From Sphingobacteriales bacterium 44-61 (GTDB lineage: Bacteria; Bacteroidota; Bacteroidia; Chitinophagales; Chitinophagaceae): a stretch of 64,000 nt of DNA. Of this stretch, positions 16,799-25,923 are shown one piece after another. The position numbers and the translations under genes were made by a program. The notes beneath the pieces were generated by a model. The model saw nothing but the letters and a program-made list of their open reading frames with translations, had not been told where the DNA came from and searched no databases. The DNA lies in assembly GCA_001898405.1 (NCBI GenBank), contig MKTW01000011.1, forward strand, positions 192,801-256,800, read 5' to 3'. Every line of letters starts with the position of its first letter. Position 1 is the first letter of the stretch.

Positions 16799-17800
16799 AT
16801 GATTGTAGATTTTTTAACCGGCCCTGACCGGCAACCATTAGACCCAACTGCTGACTTACCGATTTTCATGCATCCTTTCCTGATCCCTGGTGCAGACCGG
16901 CGCGTTTACCAGGCTCCTTTTGGACAGGGGCTTGTGCAGGAAATTAAAGCGATGGATTGCTCGGTAACCGAGTTTCGTTTCTGGATCACAGAGCCGGAGA
17001 CGCTATATCCCGTCGCGCCCCAGCCGGTGTTGTCATTGGTCTATGCCCTGGGGGGTGACCTGGTCTGTGAGTTGAAAGGCTTTGGTGAAATTGAACTGAA
17101 TCATAAACACTGTTATCTGCTCTATATTCCAGGGGGTATTCCACAAGTGGCCCGGTATGGCCTGGGAGAACACCGCATCGTGCATGTAAATTTAGGTACA
17201 GGCCTTCTCCGACCGACCGCCGAAAAATTCCCGGCATTCCAGGAGACGCTGCAACGCCTGGAATCCGGCTCAGACCTGGGTCTGCAGCAATTATCGCTTC
17301 CCATCTCCTTTGAAGTGCGCGATATCCTGGAACGCATGCTTAAATTTCCGGATGAAGGCGTAAGCCGCGAAATGCTGCTAGCAAGCCAGATCACGAAACT
17401 CGTCTATCATTTTATCCGGTATACGGAAGGTATCCCCGTCCCGGTGGACAATTCCGGAACCAGCGAGATCAAAAAAGAAAGAGTGGAAGCCGCGAAACAA
17501 CATATCGACAAGCATGAAGGAAAGCCGCTCAATGGCGAAGACCTGCAGCGCCTCGTGTATTATAATATCAAACAGCTCAACAGTGATTTCAAGGAGTATT
17601 ATGGCAAAACGCTCTTCGAATACCAGCGCGAACTGCGCATGAAAAAAGGTGCCAAACTAGTCGCCGAAACGCAGCTATCTTTCTTGAAGATTGCGCTCGA
17701 AGTAGGCTACAACGAACTCTCCACGTTCTCCCGGCAGTTCAAACAATTCTTCAATATGACGCCGACGGAATATAGGAAACTGATGCAGGGGCCAAGATGA
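16799..17800 (+). CDS. AraC-family transcriptional regulator
   Basis: A 333-aa protein. The N-terminal ~220 residues form a predicted cupin-like effector domain (VYALGGDLVCELKGFGEIEL, then YLLYIPGGIPQVARYGLGEH). The C-terminal ~100 residues carry two AraC helix-turn-helix motifs, the second very clear: FLKIALEVGYNELSTFSRQF then KQFFNMTPTEYRKL. The first HTH (GEDLQRLVYYNIKQLNSDFK) is a little divergent. Target genes are unknown; it stands alone, with a gap of over 300 bases to the next gene. Confidence 0.93.
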   Translation: MIVDFLTGPDRQPLDPTADLPIFMHPFLIPGADRRVYQAPFGQGLVQEIKAMDCSVTEFRFWITEPETLYPVAPQPVLSLVYALGGDLVCELKGFGEIELNHKHCYLLYIPGGIPQVARYGLGEHRIVHVNLGTGLLRPTAEKFPAFQETLQRLESGSDLGLQQLSLPISFEVRDILERMLKFPDEGVSREMLLASQITKLVYHFIRYTEGIPVPVDNSGTSEIKKERVEAAKQHIDKHEGKPLNGEDLQRLVYYNIKQLNSDFKEYYGKTLFEYQRELRMKKGAKLVAETQLSFLKIALEVGYNELSTFSRQFKQFFNMTPTEYRKLMQGPR

Positions 17801-18133
17801 CTTTTGTCGCATAATTTATGGCGAGCAGAATCATCGTTACAGTATATACTTCCACCCATTATTTCATATGGCGAAGCGAACTACGGCTGCAAATTTTTAG
17901 CAGATATGTGTCGGAGTAAGCGGCGCTATTCTTTCCTGTTTTCTATAAAAAATATTTCACAATTGATACGCTTCTCCGGTTATTGCGTATCTTATATGGA
18001 AGTTATGTTGGTTATTTAAAGGGATTACGAAATAATATTGACGTAAGCTGAAAGTAGCCAATAAATTTAGGTAGGTATGGATGGTCGCGTAATTGCATTT
18101 GGCACACTTCCTAATTGTAAAAGGGTCGGCAAA
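17801..18133. other. Gene-poor stretch before the nuclease-like pair
   Basis: About 330 bases. A 71-codon open frame exists (17804-18019) but lacks a good start and looks random. The base composition becomes more AT-rich here than in the AraC gene, consistent with a boundary to the next, probably acquired, module. Confidence 0.4.
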
Positions 18134-19318
18134 ATGAGTAAGACTATAACAGATTTAATTTTTGAAGTATTTATTACAATGGAGGATCATCTCGATTGGG
18201 ATAAACATATTACGTATGCGGAGTTGTCGGAGCAAATAGATGATGATAGCAGGCAACAGTGGATTTCTGCACTACAGTTTTTGCGATTGGAATTTGGAGA
18301 TGATTTTCTGCGACTCAATAATTCTCATCACCCTATCTTTAGAATGGTGACTGATAAGTCGCCATGGAGAATAGCAGAAATAATCAAATTTGCTGTTACT
18401 CTGATCCAGTTAAAAAGCACGGATATTAATTATCGCCACCTGAAAGATAAACTGATTCATCCGGGTAGTTGCAAAACAGAAGGTATCCCGTTCTTTGAAA
18501 TTTCCCATATGTACTTGGATACCGGTTGCGATGTTAAAGTATGGAAAGACATTAAGGCTCAAAAGAATCCCGATCTTGTAATAGGCTTTCCCGAAACTAA
18601 CGAGAAATTATATATTGAAGTTTCTAAGGTCGGTGAAAGTAAATTGAGGTCAGACCTGGATAACAATTTTAAAGTTATTTCCAGATTGTTTAACATTGCA
18701 CCTCCGCAACTTCCTTTCTCTTGCCAGTTGTTACGGTATATATCCGATAGCGAAATGGACGGTGTTCTGGCCAGCATTACCGCTATCCGTGAAAAAGCAC
18801 TTCTGCAGCAGGATATGATTTTACTTGAAAATGAAGTTATGCGGCTATGCGTCACTCACCCCAACAAATATGGACAGTTTCAGGAATGGATGGAGAAAAA
18901 TGACTACCGGAATGGATTGCACGGACCTCCATTGAATTTCGATGAAACATACCGAATCCTTAATTACAAAATTGAACGGGAAATGGAACAGATCCCCGCA
19001 GGTTCAAGTGGAATGATCTACCTTCATGTCCATGCTCTTTACTTTAGCGTAATTGATCCTGAAATAATAACTGCCGCTTTTGAAAAGAAAATGTCAACGT
19101 ACCCATTGTTATTTGGTATCGTTATTTATTCAACAATTATTACTGATTGTAGCCCATTTGAAGTAGCAATCAATGGACATTTTTTTAGCACCCGGAAAAT
19201 TAATGAGACGGTGGTGCGATATTTCTTCTTTCTAAAAAATCCAGCTTATTCCCACGGTCTTTCAGATAATGCGATCGCTAGAATTTACCAATCGTTTCGA
19301 AGTTCATCGGGAAACTAA
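18134..19318 (+). CDS. Unrecognised protein with PD-(D/E)XK-like signature (394 aa)
   Basis: No family recognised. At about residues 145-165 the sequence reads NPDLVIGF ... KLYIEVSKV, in which D147 and E162 have the spacing and strand context of a PD-(D/E)XK nuclease core, although the usual Lys after the Glu is Ser (E-V-S). The rest is alpha/beta with no membrane segment. I prefer the ATG at 18134 (MSKTITDLIFEVF); an upstream ATG at 18077 would add 19 residues. The stop overlaps the next gene's first possible ATG by 50 bases, so the two genes are probably coupled. Possible nuclease effector or sensor of an uncharacterised defence module; this is inference. Confidence 0.75.
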   Translation: MSKTITDLIFEVFITMEDHLDWDKHITYAELSEQIDDDSRQQWISALQFLRLEFGDDFLRLNNSHHPIFRMVTDKSPWRIAEIIKFAVTLIQLKSTDINYRHLKDKLIHPGSCKTEGIPFFEISHMYLDTGCDVKVWKDIKAQKNPDLVIGFPETNEKLYIEVSKVGESKLRSDLDNNFKVISRLFNIAPPQLPFSCQLLRYISDSEMDGVLASITAIREKALLQQDMILLENEVMRLCVTHPNKYGQFQEWMEKNDYRNGLHGPPLNFDETYRILNYKIEREMEQIPAGSSGMIYLHVHALYFSVIDPEIITAAFEKKMSTYPLLFGIVIYSTIITDCSPFEVAINGHFFSTRKINETVVRYFFFLKNPAYSHGLSDNAIARIYQSFRSSSGN

Positions 19319-20336
19319 TAAAGTAAGAATGCTATATAACAGAATTTCAGAATTAAAAGAGATGACGCATCAAAAGCTATTTAGCGAATCATCTAATCTG
19401 ATATTGAATCTTTTTGATCTTGCCAAATGCAAGGAGATCGATGAGAGGGCGGAGTTTAATTGTGTCATTTATGGGCAACGAGATAAAATGCTGAAACTTT
19501 TAACGGATTCTAATGGCTCTGTTTCAAAAAAATATGAAGAATGCTTTACCTTATATAATGAGATAGTCGTATTTGACCTACTGTTTCAGAAGGATGATTC
19601 TGTACAATTTGTTGCAAAGAGCAGGATAGACGGTATAGCAACTCCCGATTATTCAAAATTGTGTTCGTCCGGCAAAATAGCAAATTTGGAGTTAAAGACA
19701 CTTTCCTTCAAAGGTTCTGAGATTAACTTTCAGAATATTCAACGGGATATAGAGTTAACGGATGAGGCCAATCCCCATTGGATCTATAAATCCGCTTTTG
19801 CGTCTACAAGCAATGAAAGAAAGGCAAACACGAGGCGAGACGTTATCGAACAAATCAGCGGCAGGGTAACAAAACATTATCAAAAAAGCGCTAAGGGGCA
19901 AATTAGATTTATGGGAAGGCCGGGAATTTTGCTGATTGATACTACCTTGCTGGAAGAGACTCTTTTGTTTTTCCTACAAGACGCATTACCGGGTTTTGTA
20001 CTTGACTGCTACACTTCAGGTTGTTTATGGAATGCCGTTTTTGGAAGGATTGATGATGTGATTTATCAATGCACCAGGCAAAGTGCTAATATAGAGCATG
20101 ATCCACTTCCCAAAGGTGGGCAACCTTTAAGGCGGAATGGAATTCTAATAGAGGCTCAATCTCCAGCTGCTGTGATTTTTATTACGAGAATTAGTGGTAA
20201 TAAGGAATTAAAGAAGATTATTGGATTTAGCAATAGTTTGTTAAGTCAACCCGAAGTAAAAGAATGCTTGGATGTTTTTTGTGATTACCAAAATGATGAA
20301 AATAACTCAAATCGCGATAACTTGAGGATCGTTTAA
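19269..20336 (+). CDS. Unrecognised protein with PD-(D/E)XK nuclease-like core (355 aa)
   Basis: No family recognised. Residues 126-143 contain TPDY followed after 13 residues by LELKTLSF, giving D127, E141 and K143 in the arrangement D-x(13)-E-x-K expected of a PD-(D/E)XK nuclease. A possible helical Glu lies upstream in LYNEIVVFDLLF. The C-terminal half is alpha/beta (FMGRPGILLIDTTLLEETLL). The start may be at 19269 (50-base overlap with the previous gene) or at the ATG at 19329. After the stop the same frame stays open for 43 codons to 20468. Confidence 0.75.
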   Translation: MRSLEFTNRFEVHRETNKVRMLYNRISELKEMTHQKLFSESSNLILNLFDLAKCKEIDERAEFNCVIYGQRDKMLKLLTDSNGSVSKKYEECFTLYNEIVVFDLLFQKDDSVQFVAKSRIDGIATPDYSKLCSSGKIANLELKTLSFKGSEINFQNIQRDIELTDEANPHWIYKSAFASTSNERKANTRRDVIEQISGRVTKHYQKSAKGQIRFMGRPGILLIDTTLLEETLLFFLQDALPGFVLDCYTSGCLWNAVFGRIDDVIYQCTRQSANIEHDPLPKGGQPLRRNGILIEAQSPAAVIFITRISGNKELKKIIGFSNSLLSQPEVKECLDVFCDYQNDENNSNRDNLRIV

Positions 20337-20506
20337 AAGCCTTCCAGCAGTGCTAAAACGCTGGCTTTGCCTGAAGTCAATTTAGCAAGTGGCATGTTGA
20401 AATTTGAAATAATCAAACTGATGGGTGAGGGAGCCAGTATTCAGGCAAAAGGGGCTTATAAGAAGTAAAAAGTAAATTGAATTTTACGACACATTAATAA
20501 ATAACT

Positions 20507-20764
20507 ATGAGTACAATAACTATCCCTATAACTTTTACCGATTTAGAGAAAATGGAAAAATGGTATGCAGATTTTGACAATAATGCACGTAACATCTGTA
20601 AAAAATACAATGTGCCAGAACTTTGGGAAAAAACAATAATTCAAAAAGATAACGAAAAAATGGAATTGGCAATAGTATCTTTCGGCACTTGTGTAAGCGG
20701 GTCAAATAAAGAGAAAGCGGAGAACGAAATTATACGAGTATTTGAATCAATGTATTTCAGTTAA
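20507..20764 (+). CDS. Small unrecognised protein (85 aa)
   Basis: An 85-aa acidic-basic mixed protein starting MSTITIPITFTDLEKMEKWY, with a good ATG and an AT-rich leader. It lies 170 bases downstream of the nuclease-like pair and could belong to the same unit. No domain recognised. The predicted pattern is a short strand, two helices and a C-terminal helix. Coding is plausible but not proven. Confidence 0.5.
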   Translation: MSTITIPITFTDLEKMEKWYADFDNNARNICKKYNVPELWEKTIIQKDNEKMELAIVSFGTCVSGSNKEKAENEIIRVFESMYFS

Positions 20765-20945
20765 ATTTCAAATTGACCCATATCCGAATGTTGCTTAATA
20801 TTTCTCCTCGGGAAAGGTTAATGGGCTGGCTAGTGCCGACTAAATGAAAACTGTTCATCTTATATAACTATTACACATTACTCCATCGAAAGGTCCGTTT
20901 CCCTCAACCTCTCAGTACCAATCTTATTGCTAGCGAGCGTATGGT

Positions 20946-21012
20946 ATTAGCATCAGCATCTCTGGCCATACTCGTTGCGTTCGATTTTCGTTCATCGTTC
21001 TGCTCAATGAGC
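20946..21012. repeat. Dispersed repeat family D, copy 3 (diverged)
   Basis: Diverged relative of the copies at 22648-22717 and 24940-25010, sharing the core CGTTCATCGTTC and the preceding CGTTGCGT block. See the finding on dispersed repeats. Confidence 0.45.
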
Positions 21013-21264
21013 ATCAATAAGCGGATCGATCAAACCATGCCTGTCATCAAAAGACTCTGCAAACTCCACCAGTCGTTAAAAACTGCATATTGCTCAGGTA
21101 ACACGAATCCTAAAAGAAGCCGCCTCTGTAAGCCAATTTCCTCAAATAAAAACCGAGGTTTGACTTTGAGGTAATTTAAGTTCACTTCCATAAACAGGAT
21201 CTTACCACCACTAATCGGCCTTTAGCTAAATCATTTTCATTCGATGGAGTATACGAACACTTTA

Positions 21265-21632
21265 AATAAATTTCGCCTGGATAACTGCGTTGGAGTCGTT
21301 GGTGTATATCTCAATGCCTTTTTTACCAGGTTCGGGAATCGAAAGCACGGCGCAGGAATATCCGGGTTTCGCGCATTTGGCTAGATCGAAAAAAATTATC
21401 AAGGCCCTCTACCCTTAAAAAAATTACTCAATAGCGTCATCTTTATGTGTGACATCTTTTCTAAAGCGATGGCTGGCGCACTCCACTCCTTGAGCGAATA
21501 GACGATCAGTACCAGGGCTGTCAATCCTAAAAGGATCAGCACGATTCTGTACCATAGCGGTTCCGTACCGAAAGTGATTTCCAGCCACAAGAACTTGAAT
21601 TTTGGCTTTTCATTTAATGTTGTTTTACTCAT
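21265..21632 (-). pseudogene. Small membrane protein gene, probably broken
   Basis: From the ATG at 21632 a 77-codon frame encodes MSKTTLNEKPKFKFLWLEIT and a membrane segment (WYRIVLILLGLTALVLIVYS), stopping at 21399. Just downstream in another frame a fragment continues to about 21265: LAKCAKPGYSCAVLSIPEPG then KKGIEIYTNDSNAV. The two pieces together look like one small membrane-anchored protein with a soluble tail that has lost its frame. No family recognised. Alternatively the 77-aa protein is intact on its own. Confidence 0.4.
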
Positions 21633-22800
21633 AGCAGTACCTTTAAAGGTGTTGAATTGCCGCCAGCGCGATCATGATTGTTTGTTGTGTTCATTATCTC
21701 AGGTTCATTGCCGTTATTGGATTAGGCGATTTATTATTGTCTACAGTACTTTTCTTTCAATATAAAAACCAAAAAGTAAGCCATTGGGCACTTTTTTCGT
21801 TGTACCATCTTAATGTGGAGGTGCGAGATAAGCCCTCTTAAAGATTAACTGTCCCTTTTCATTGGCGATAGGTCTCCGAAATCTATGAAACAAACAACTA
21901 TCAATAGCTTTAGAACTTGACGAGGCGGCTTTCTCTTGGAACAGCTAATGAAGCCTCACGATCGCGACATATTCACTACTACTATATGTTAGCTAAATCT
22001 CGTACCATAGGACACCTTTTAGTGTAATTTATTGGTGCGTATAGGTGAACTGAATTCATCTTTCTCCTCCCAAATTTAAACACGTATGTTAATCAATAAT
22101 TTACCCCGCTTACTAGTAAAGACAATTCCGAATACCGCCATGTCAAAATTTTAATACGCTATATTTTCCGATCCAGCTTACGCCTATGAAACCTACACTA
22201 CTTGGCGGATCATTATATATTTAGACATTGATCATTGGTTTGAGCGATTCATCCGCATTACGTAGATGAACCTATTTAATAAAAGGAGCGAGATCACTAG
22301 TTTATAAAGAATTTTAGGGAGTCGCAAACTGTTCCAAACGGTGTAGTCGTGTCGGTTCTCTGCTTAATATTCAATCGACAATAATCACATGCAATGACCC
22401 CGATTTTTTAATTTTAGATTAGAAGCTCGCTACGTCGACTTAAATATTTATGGTTTTCAACCGCTGGAAACGTCATCCATGGAAAATTTCGATACTCCTA
22501 TGGGAAAATTTGGCGATAAAGGCGAAAAACTCATTTTTAAGATCCGCAGACTTCACGACTAAGACAGATATTTCTATTTCATGAAAAATTGATGGGTTCC
22601 CTCGAAAATAGCTGTCGCACCAAAATATGCAGCGGGGAAAGAGAGTGGTAGCAGCACTCGCACCATAGGACGTCTTCGCTGCGTCGCAATCCGTTCATCG
22701 TTCCGTTATTGAGCGGCATCCTCTTTAGTTATATCGCTTACGAATTGCGGTGTCAATCCGCATCGTCGATTATTGGATGTGGTAAGAAATGGGAAATGTT
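21633..22800. other. Decayed, gene-free stretch
   Basis: About 1.2 kb without a convincing gene on either strand, AT-rich, with short open frames only. It includes one copy of repeat family D (22648-22717). Probably the remains of lost genes. Confidence 0.5.
22648..22717. repeat. Dispersed repeat family D, copy 2
   Basis: About 70 bases closely similar to 24940-25010: both run GTA(C/G)CAGCACTCGC, then TGCGTCGCA(T/A)TCCGTTC and ATCGTTCC, ending GCGGC. No coding function seen. Confidence 0.7.
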
Positions 22801-22804
22801 TCAG

Positions 22805-22960
22805 AAAACTTGACTTTCTCATAAAAAAACGGTAGCTTTACTAAAAAGTATATATACTTTTTAATCACAAACATAAATTTCTGGAAACCCCAGCCCAGTC
22901 TGCACTTGACTTTCTCAATAAAAAACTATAACTTCGTATAACAAAGTATATATACTTTGT
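22805..22960 (+). promoter_or_regulatory. Duplicated abiEi control region with two perfect palindromes
   Basis: AAAAAGTATATATACTTTTT (22843-22862) and ACAAAGTATATATACTTTGT (22941-22960) are perfect 20-base palindromes 98 bases apart. Each is preceded by CTTGACTTTCTC(A)ATAAAAA, so the whole leader is tandemly duplicated; the second copy ends 4 bases before the abiEi start. AbiEi antitoxins are known to repress their own promoter by binding inverted repeats, so these are probable operators. Confidence 0.75.
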
Positions 22961-22964
22961 AATT

Positions 22965-23840
22965 ATGAAAAAAATTTCTCGCATAACACTCGCCCAAAAA
23001 GCACTGACCGATTTTTTTGAATCTACAGAAAAGTTGGTCTATACGCAGGCCGATTTTTTTCAGCTCATTGAACGCAGCCGCGGGGCTTGGGGCCTGCCCC
23101 AAACGACACCTCCCAAGCAAATCGTGCAAAAGTGGCTCACAGCGGGTTTATTGAAAAGCCATGATTTCGGGACATCAGAAGAGGAGCACCATATCCTGTA
23201 CTGGTATGGTGATCCCAGCATTTATGAAATAGCCGCTGCGCTTCGGCCGAGGTCTTATATTTCCCATTACCCGGCCGTGTTGCTGCATGAACTGACCACG
23301 CAGGTGCCCAAGACTATTTATGTTACCCAGGAACAAAGTAAAAAGCCGGCAAAAAAAAGCACGCTCACCCAGGAAGGCATGGATCATGCGTTTGGTCAGC
23401 CCCAACGGAGGAGTCAGCAAACCTTAACGTATAAGGAGTACACCGTAGTTTTCCTGCAAGGGATGTTCACCGCCCGTACAGGGGTGCTGCTCAGTAGCCG
23501 GTATCGCAACGCTTTTTCGCTGACCAGTTTGGAGCGTACGCTGATTGATATCACCGTGCGCCCGAACTACGCAGGTGGGGCCTTCGCTGTACTGGATGCG
23601 TACGCCCGAGCACTTAGCCGGTTATCGACCAATAAGCTGCTGGCATTATTAAATGCGATTCCCTTCATCTATCCATACCACCAGGCCATCGGCTTTTACC
23701 TGGAGCGGGCCGGCTACGGGGGGCGGGCGCTGGATTCCCTTCAGCAAAGAGGGCTGGATTACCGGTTTTACCTGGATTACGGCATGGAAGATCCTTCCTT
23801 TGATAAGCGGTGGCAACTCTGGCATCCTAAAGGGATGTGA
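22965..23840 (+). CDS. abiEi: AbiEi-type antitoxin / transcriptional repressor
   Basis: A 291-aa protein. The N-terminal ~75 residues form a winged-helix-like region (VYTQADFFQLIERSRGAWGL ... IVQKWLTAGLLKSHDF). The central and C-terminal parts show the AbiEi family pattern: PRSYISHYPAVLLHELTTQV, FSLTSLERTLIDITVRPNYA and YPYHQAIGFYLERAGYGG. AbiEi is the antitoxin and autorepressor of type IV toxin-antitoxin and abortive-infection systems. Its partner gene lies convergent, with 3' ends overlapping by 14 bases, rather than in the usual tandem order. Two palindromes lie just upstream. Confidence 0.88.
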   Translation: MKKISRITLAQKALTDFFESTEKLVYTQADFFQLIERSRGAWGLPQTTPPKQIVQKWLTAGLLKSHDFGTSEEEHHILYWYGDPSIYEIAAALRPRSYISHYPAVLLHELTTQVPKTIYVTQEQSKKPAKKSTLTQEGMDHAFGQPQRRSQQTLTYKEYTVVFLQGMFTARTGVLLSSRYRNAFSLTSLERTLIDITVRPNYAGGAFAVLDAYARALSRLSTNKLLALLNAIPFIYPYHQAIGFYLERAGYGGRALDSLQQRGLDYRFYLDYGMEDPSFDKRWQLWHPKGM

Positions 23841-24711
23841 GGGGCTGGGCGAGGCTGGTCACAAAAGCCAGGTATTCGTCAAAACTTTTTACTTCCGCCC
23901 GCTCACTGGCGGGTAGCGTATCCACGACATTCTGGAAATCCTGCCGGTGGATGGCCGCGTGTCCGGTAATGTCTTTCAGGAAGGAGAGCGGAACTTTTTT
24001 GGCGCCAAAGATCATCGCTGCGAGCTGACGGTGCGGGTCGGAGTCCAGGTCAATACCGTGCTGGTCCGCGATCAGCTGGATATCATAAAAATCCCGGGCG
24101 CGCGGACGAGGGGAGTGAGAGGGGATGATAGCTGCATAGGCGGGCATTTGCTGACAGATTGCGCGGAGTTTCTCCAGTACGATCATGATCGGAGAATAAA
24201 TGAACAGGGAAAAGCCGTCCACCAGCACTTCCATTTTACCCGCTACATACTCAAACTTACTGATCTCTATCTCTACCTTTGAACTTTGGTTCGGGCGTAC
24301 GGCGATCGCCCCGCGGCGAATTTTTTCTAAATTGCCCTCCAGGCGTTCGTATTCCTGGACAGTGATGACCTTGAAGGATACCAGGTAGCCTCCCCAAAAG
24401 TCTTTTAGTTCATCGCGCAGTTGTTTGGGCTTGGCCGTAAACCGGTAATCGAATACGACAAGGTTTTTTTCTTGAAAGGTATTCTCAATGGTTCGCTGGA
24501 TCCGGGTGGCTATTTCTTCGAGGTCCTCGAAGTCATCATCCATGCTGAAGTCAAGATCGTAGGACGAGCGGGATAGTTTCTTGGGAAAACCAGCCTGCAG
24601 CAGATCAATGGCGTTGCCGCCTTTCAGTACCAGCGTTTCCATTAAATAGTCGTCCGATACCAGAGCGATGATCGCGAGTCTTTTTATTTCGTCAAGTGTT
24701 ATAGTGGACAT
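23827..24711 (-). CDS. abiEii: AbiEii-type nucleotidyltransferase toxin
   Basis: A 294-aa protein of the AbiEii nucleotidyltransferase family. LVLKGGNAIDLLQAG is followed by RSSYDLDFSMDDDF, giving the GG...DxD catalytic pattern at about residues 27-55. A C-terminal helical region (PSHSPRPRARDFYDIQLI) with the RxRDFYD block is typical for the family. Such enzymes transfer nucleotides to targets such as tRNA and arrest growth. I chose the ATG at 24711 (MSTITLDEIKRLA), because the frame upstream has no family similarity. It is convergent with abiEi, so each gene has its own promoter. Confidence 0.88.
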   Translation of the reverse strand: MSTITLDEIKRLAIIALVSDDYLMETLVLKGGNAIDLLQAGFPKKLSRSSYDLDFSMDDDFEDLEEIATRIQRTIENTFQEKNLVVFDYRFTAKPKQLRDELKDFWGGYLVSFKVITVQEYERLEGNLEKIRRGAIAVRPNQSSKVEIEISKFEYVAGKMEVLVDGFSLFIYSPIMIVLEKLRAICQQMPAYAAIIPSHSPRPRARDFYDIQLIADQHGIDLDSDPHRQLAAMIFGAKKVPLSFLKDITGHAAIHRQDFQNVVDTLPASERAEVKSFDEYLAFVTSLAQPLTSL

Positions 24712-24772
24712 TTGATAAAGGTAAGGCAATGCATTAAACAGCGTACTCGCGCAGTGGAGGCCACTCCCCATT

Positions 24773-24853
24773 CCCCAAAATCTCCAAACCCTTTTCCCTG
24801 AAAAGCCAAACCCTTCGCGCACTCTCCACCGTACTTTCACTTTCACAATGGCC
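24773..24853. repeat. Dispersed repeat family A, copy 1
   Basis: The core CCAAACCCTTTTCC..GAAAAGCCAAAC is followed by a TTCGC-rich block and CTTTCACAATGGCC. It is shared with 25338-25409 and 34839-34920. It lies upstream of abiEii on its promoter side. Confidence 0.7.
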
Positions 24854-24939
24854 ACTAGAGTAATTATCACACCGGCTTCACGGTAATTGATGCGGTGCGA
24901 AATATCGGCAATAACTTTTTGGGCGCTGGTAAAAGTATG

Positions 24940-25010
24940 GTACCAGCACTCGCTCTATGGAGCATCATCGTTGCGTCGCATTCCGTTCATCGTTCCCTTC
25001 ATCGGGCGGC
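24940..25010. repeat. Dispersed repeat family D, copy 1
   Basis: The 71-base copy matches 22648-22717 over most of its length and 20946-21012 over the CGTTCATCGTTC core. It looks like a non-coding interspersed repeat. Confidence 0.7.
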
Positions 25011-25337
25011 AATTTCCTTAAAAAATTACTGAACAACCGAACAAAGACAACTTCCAGGGCTAGCTCACCGAGAGCATCATCTACCACTTTAATAAGAATT
25101 TTATTTTGTTGCAGGCTCATTCGCGGTAATTTGTGCCAGTAATTTTAAAGCTTCTTTGATTTCACGTACGCTACCAAAACGAAGGATATTTTTATGTTTA
25201 TACAGCAGATTGTTATTGGTCATCCATTTTGAGTTACGAGAAGTAGTACTGCAATTATCATTCGTTCCATGGGTTAAATTTGAACAAGACAGGCTTGACA
25301 GCTATTCTGAAAACGCCCGAACAGTATTGCTTGCACT

Positions 25338-25409
25338 CCCCAAACCCTTTTCCAGAAAAGCCAACTGCTTCGTCTGCTTTCCACCATTCCTTCACCTTCA
25401 CTATTGGCG
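25338..25409. repeat. Dispersed repeat family A, copy 2
   Basis: Matches the copies at 24773-24853 and 34839-34920 (CCCCAAACCCTTTTCCAGAA, then the TTCG and CACCTTCACTATTGGC blocks). Confidence 0.65.
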
Positions 25410-25566
25410 TTCATTCCAACGGCACAGTTCCTTCGCAGACAGCAATTAAATAAGGTCAGACACTGCAAACAACAACAGCAATGCCGTAGCTCCAGTTCTC
25501 AATCGCACAAGAAAACGAAACAAAAGACTTCGCAGAAGATCGCCTGTTATCGCAGCGCGCTTTCCC

Positions 25567-25635
25567 AGTAGCACCTAACCCTTCACAAGCCTAATCTTCC
25601 AATCTATGCACTCATCGCTGCAAACACCGGCGCTA
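25567..25635. repeat. Degenerate copy of the mauE-like gene leader
   Basis: AGTAGCACCTAACC...ACAAGCCTAATCTTCCAATC, then ATGCACTCATCGCTGC, mirrors 35003-35080, which is the leader and first codons of the MauE-like gene. Here no gene follows, so this is a relic or partial duplication. Confidence 0.55.
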
Positions 25636-25923
25636 ATGTATTACGTTAAGGGTGGATCCGCGGATGCTGCCCTGTTTCAGTGATGGCGTGATCAGTAGGA
25701 TGGTCTGGATACCGAATTTCTTTTTCAACGCATATCAGTCTGTGTGCTTTACATTTCGTTGGAGTGATATTCAATATATATGCGGCCTGAATCTGGCAGA
25801 ACCGTCGAAGCCTTCAAATCCTTAATAATAATATAATCCGCTCATCTGTAGATATTGTTCAATTTGCATCGCTAGTTCATTTAACGTACCAAAGCTTATA
25901 GGTCAGGAAAACTTTTCTAATTC

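Larger units (their letters stand above)
24870..25923. other. Decayed stretch with gene remnants and repeats
   Basis: About 1 kb without an intact gene. Minus-strand remnants are readable: LLYKHKNILRFGSVREIKEA ending at a stop near 25108, and FGTLNELAMQIEQYLQMSGL ending near 25826. Both end in a similar way, so they may be tails of related lost genes; I cannot name the family. Repeat copies at 24940-25010, 25338-25409 and 25567-25635 lie within it. Confidence 0.5.

Noticed and set aside
17804-18019. 71-codon open frame after the AraC gene
   Set aside because: No good start context, no family and low-complexity composition; likely random.
22841-22960. CRISPR-like repeats from the two palindromes
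   Set aside because: Only two copies, in a tandem-duplicated leader directly before a gene; no further repeats or cas genes in the window.
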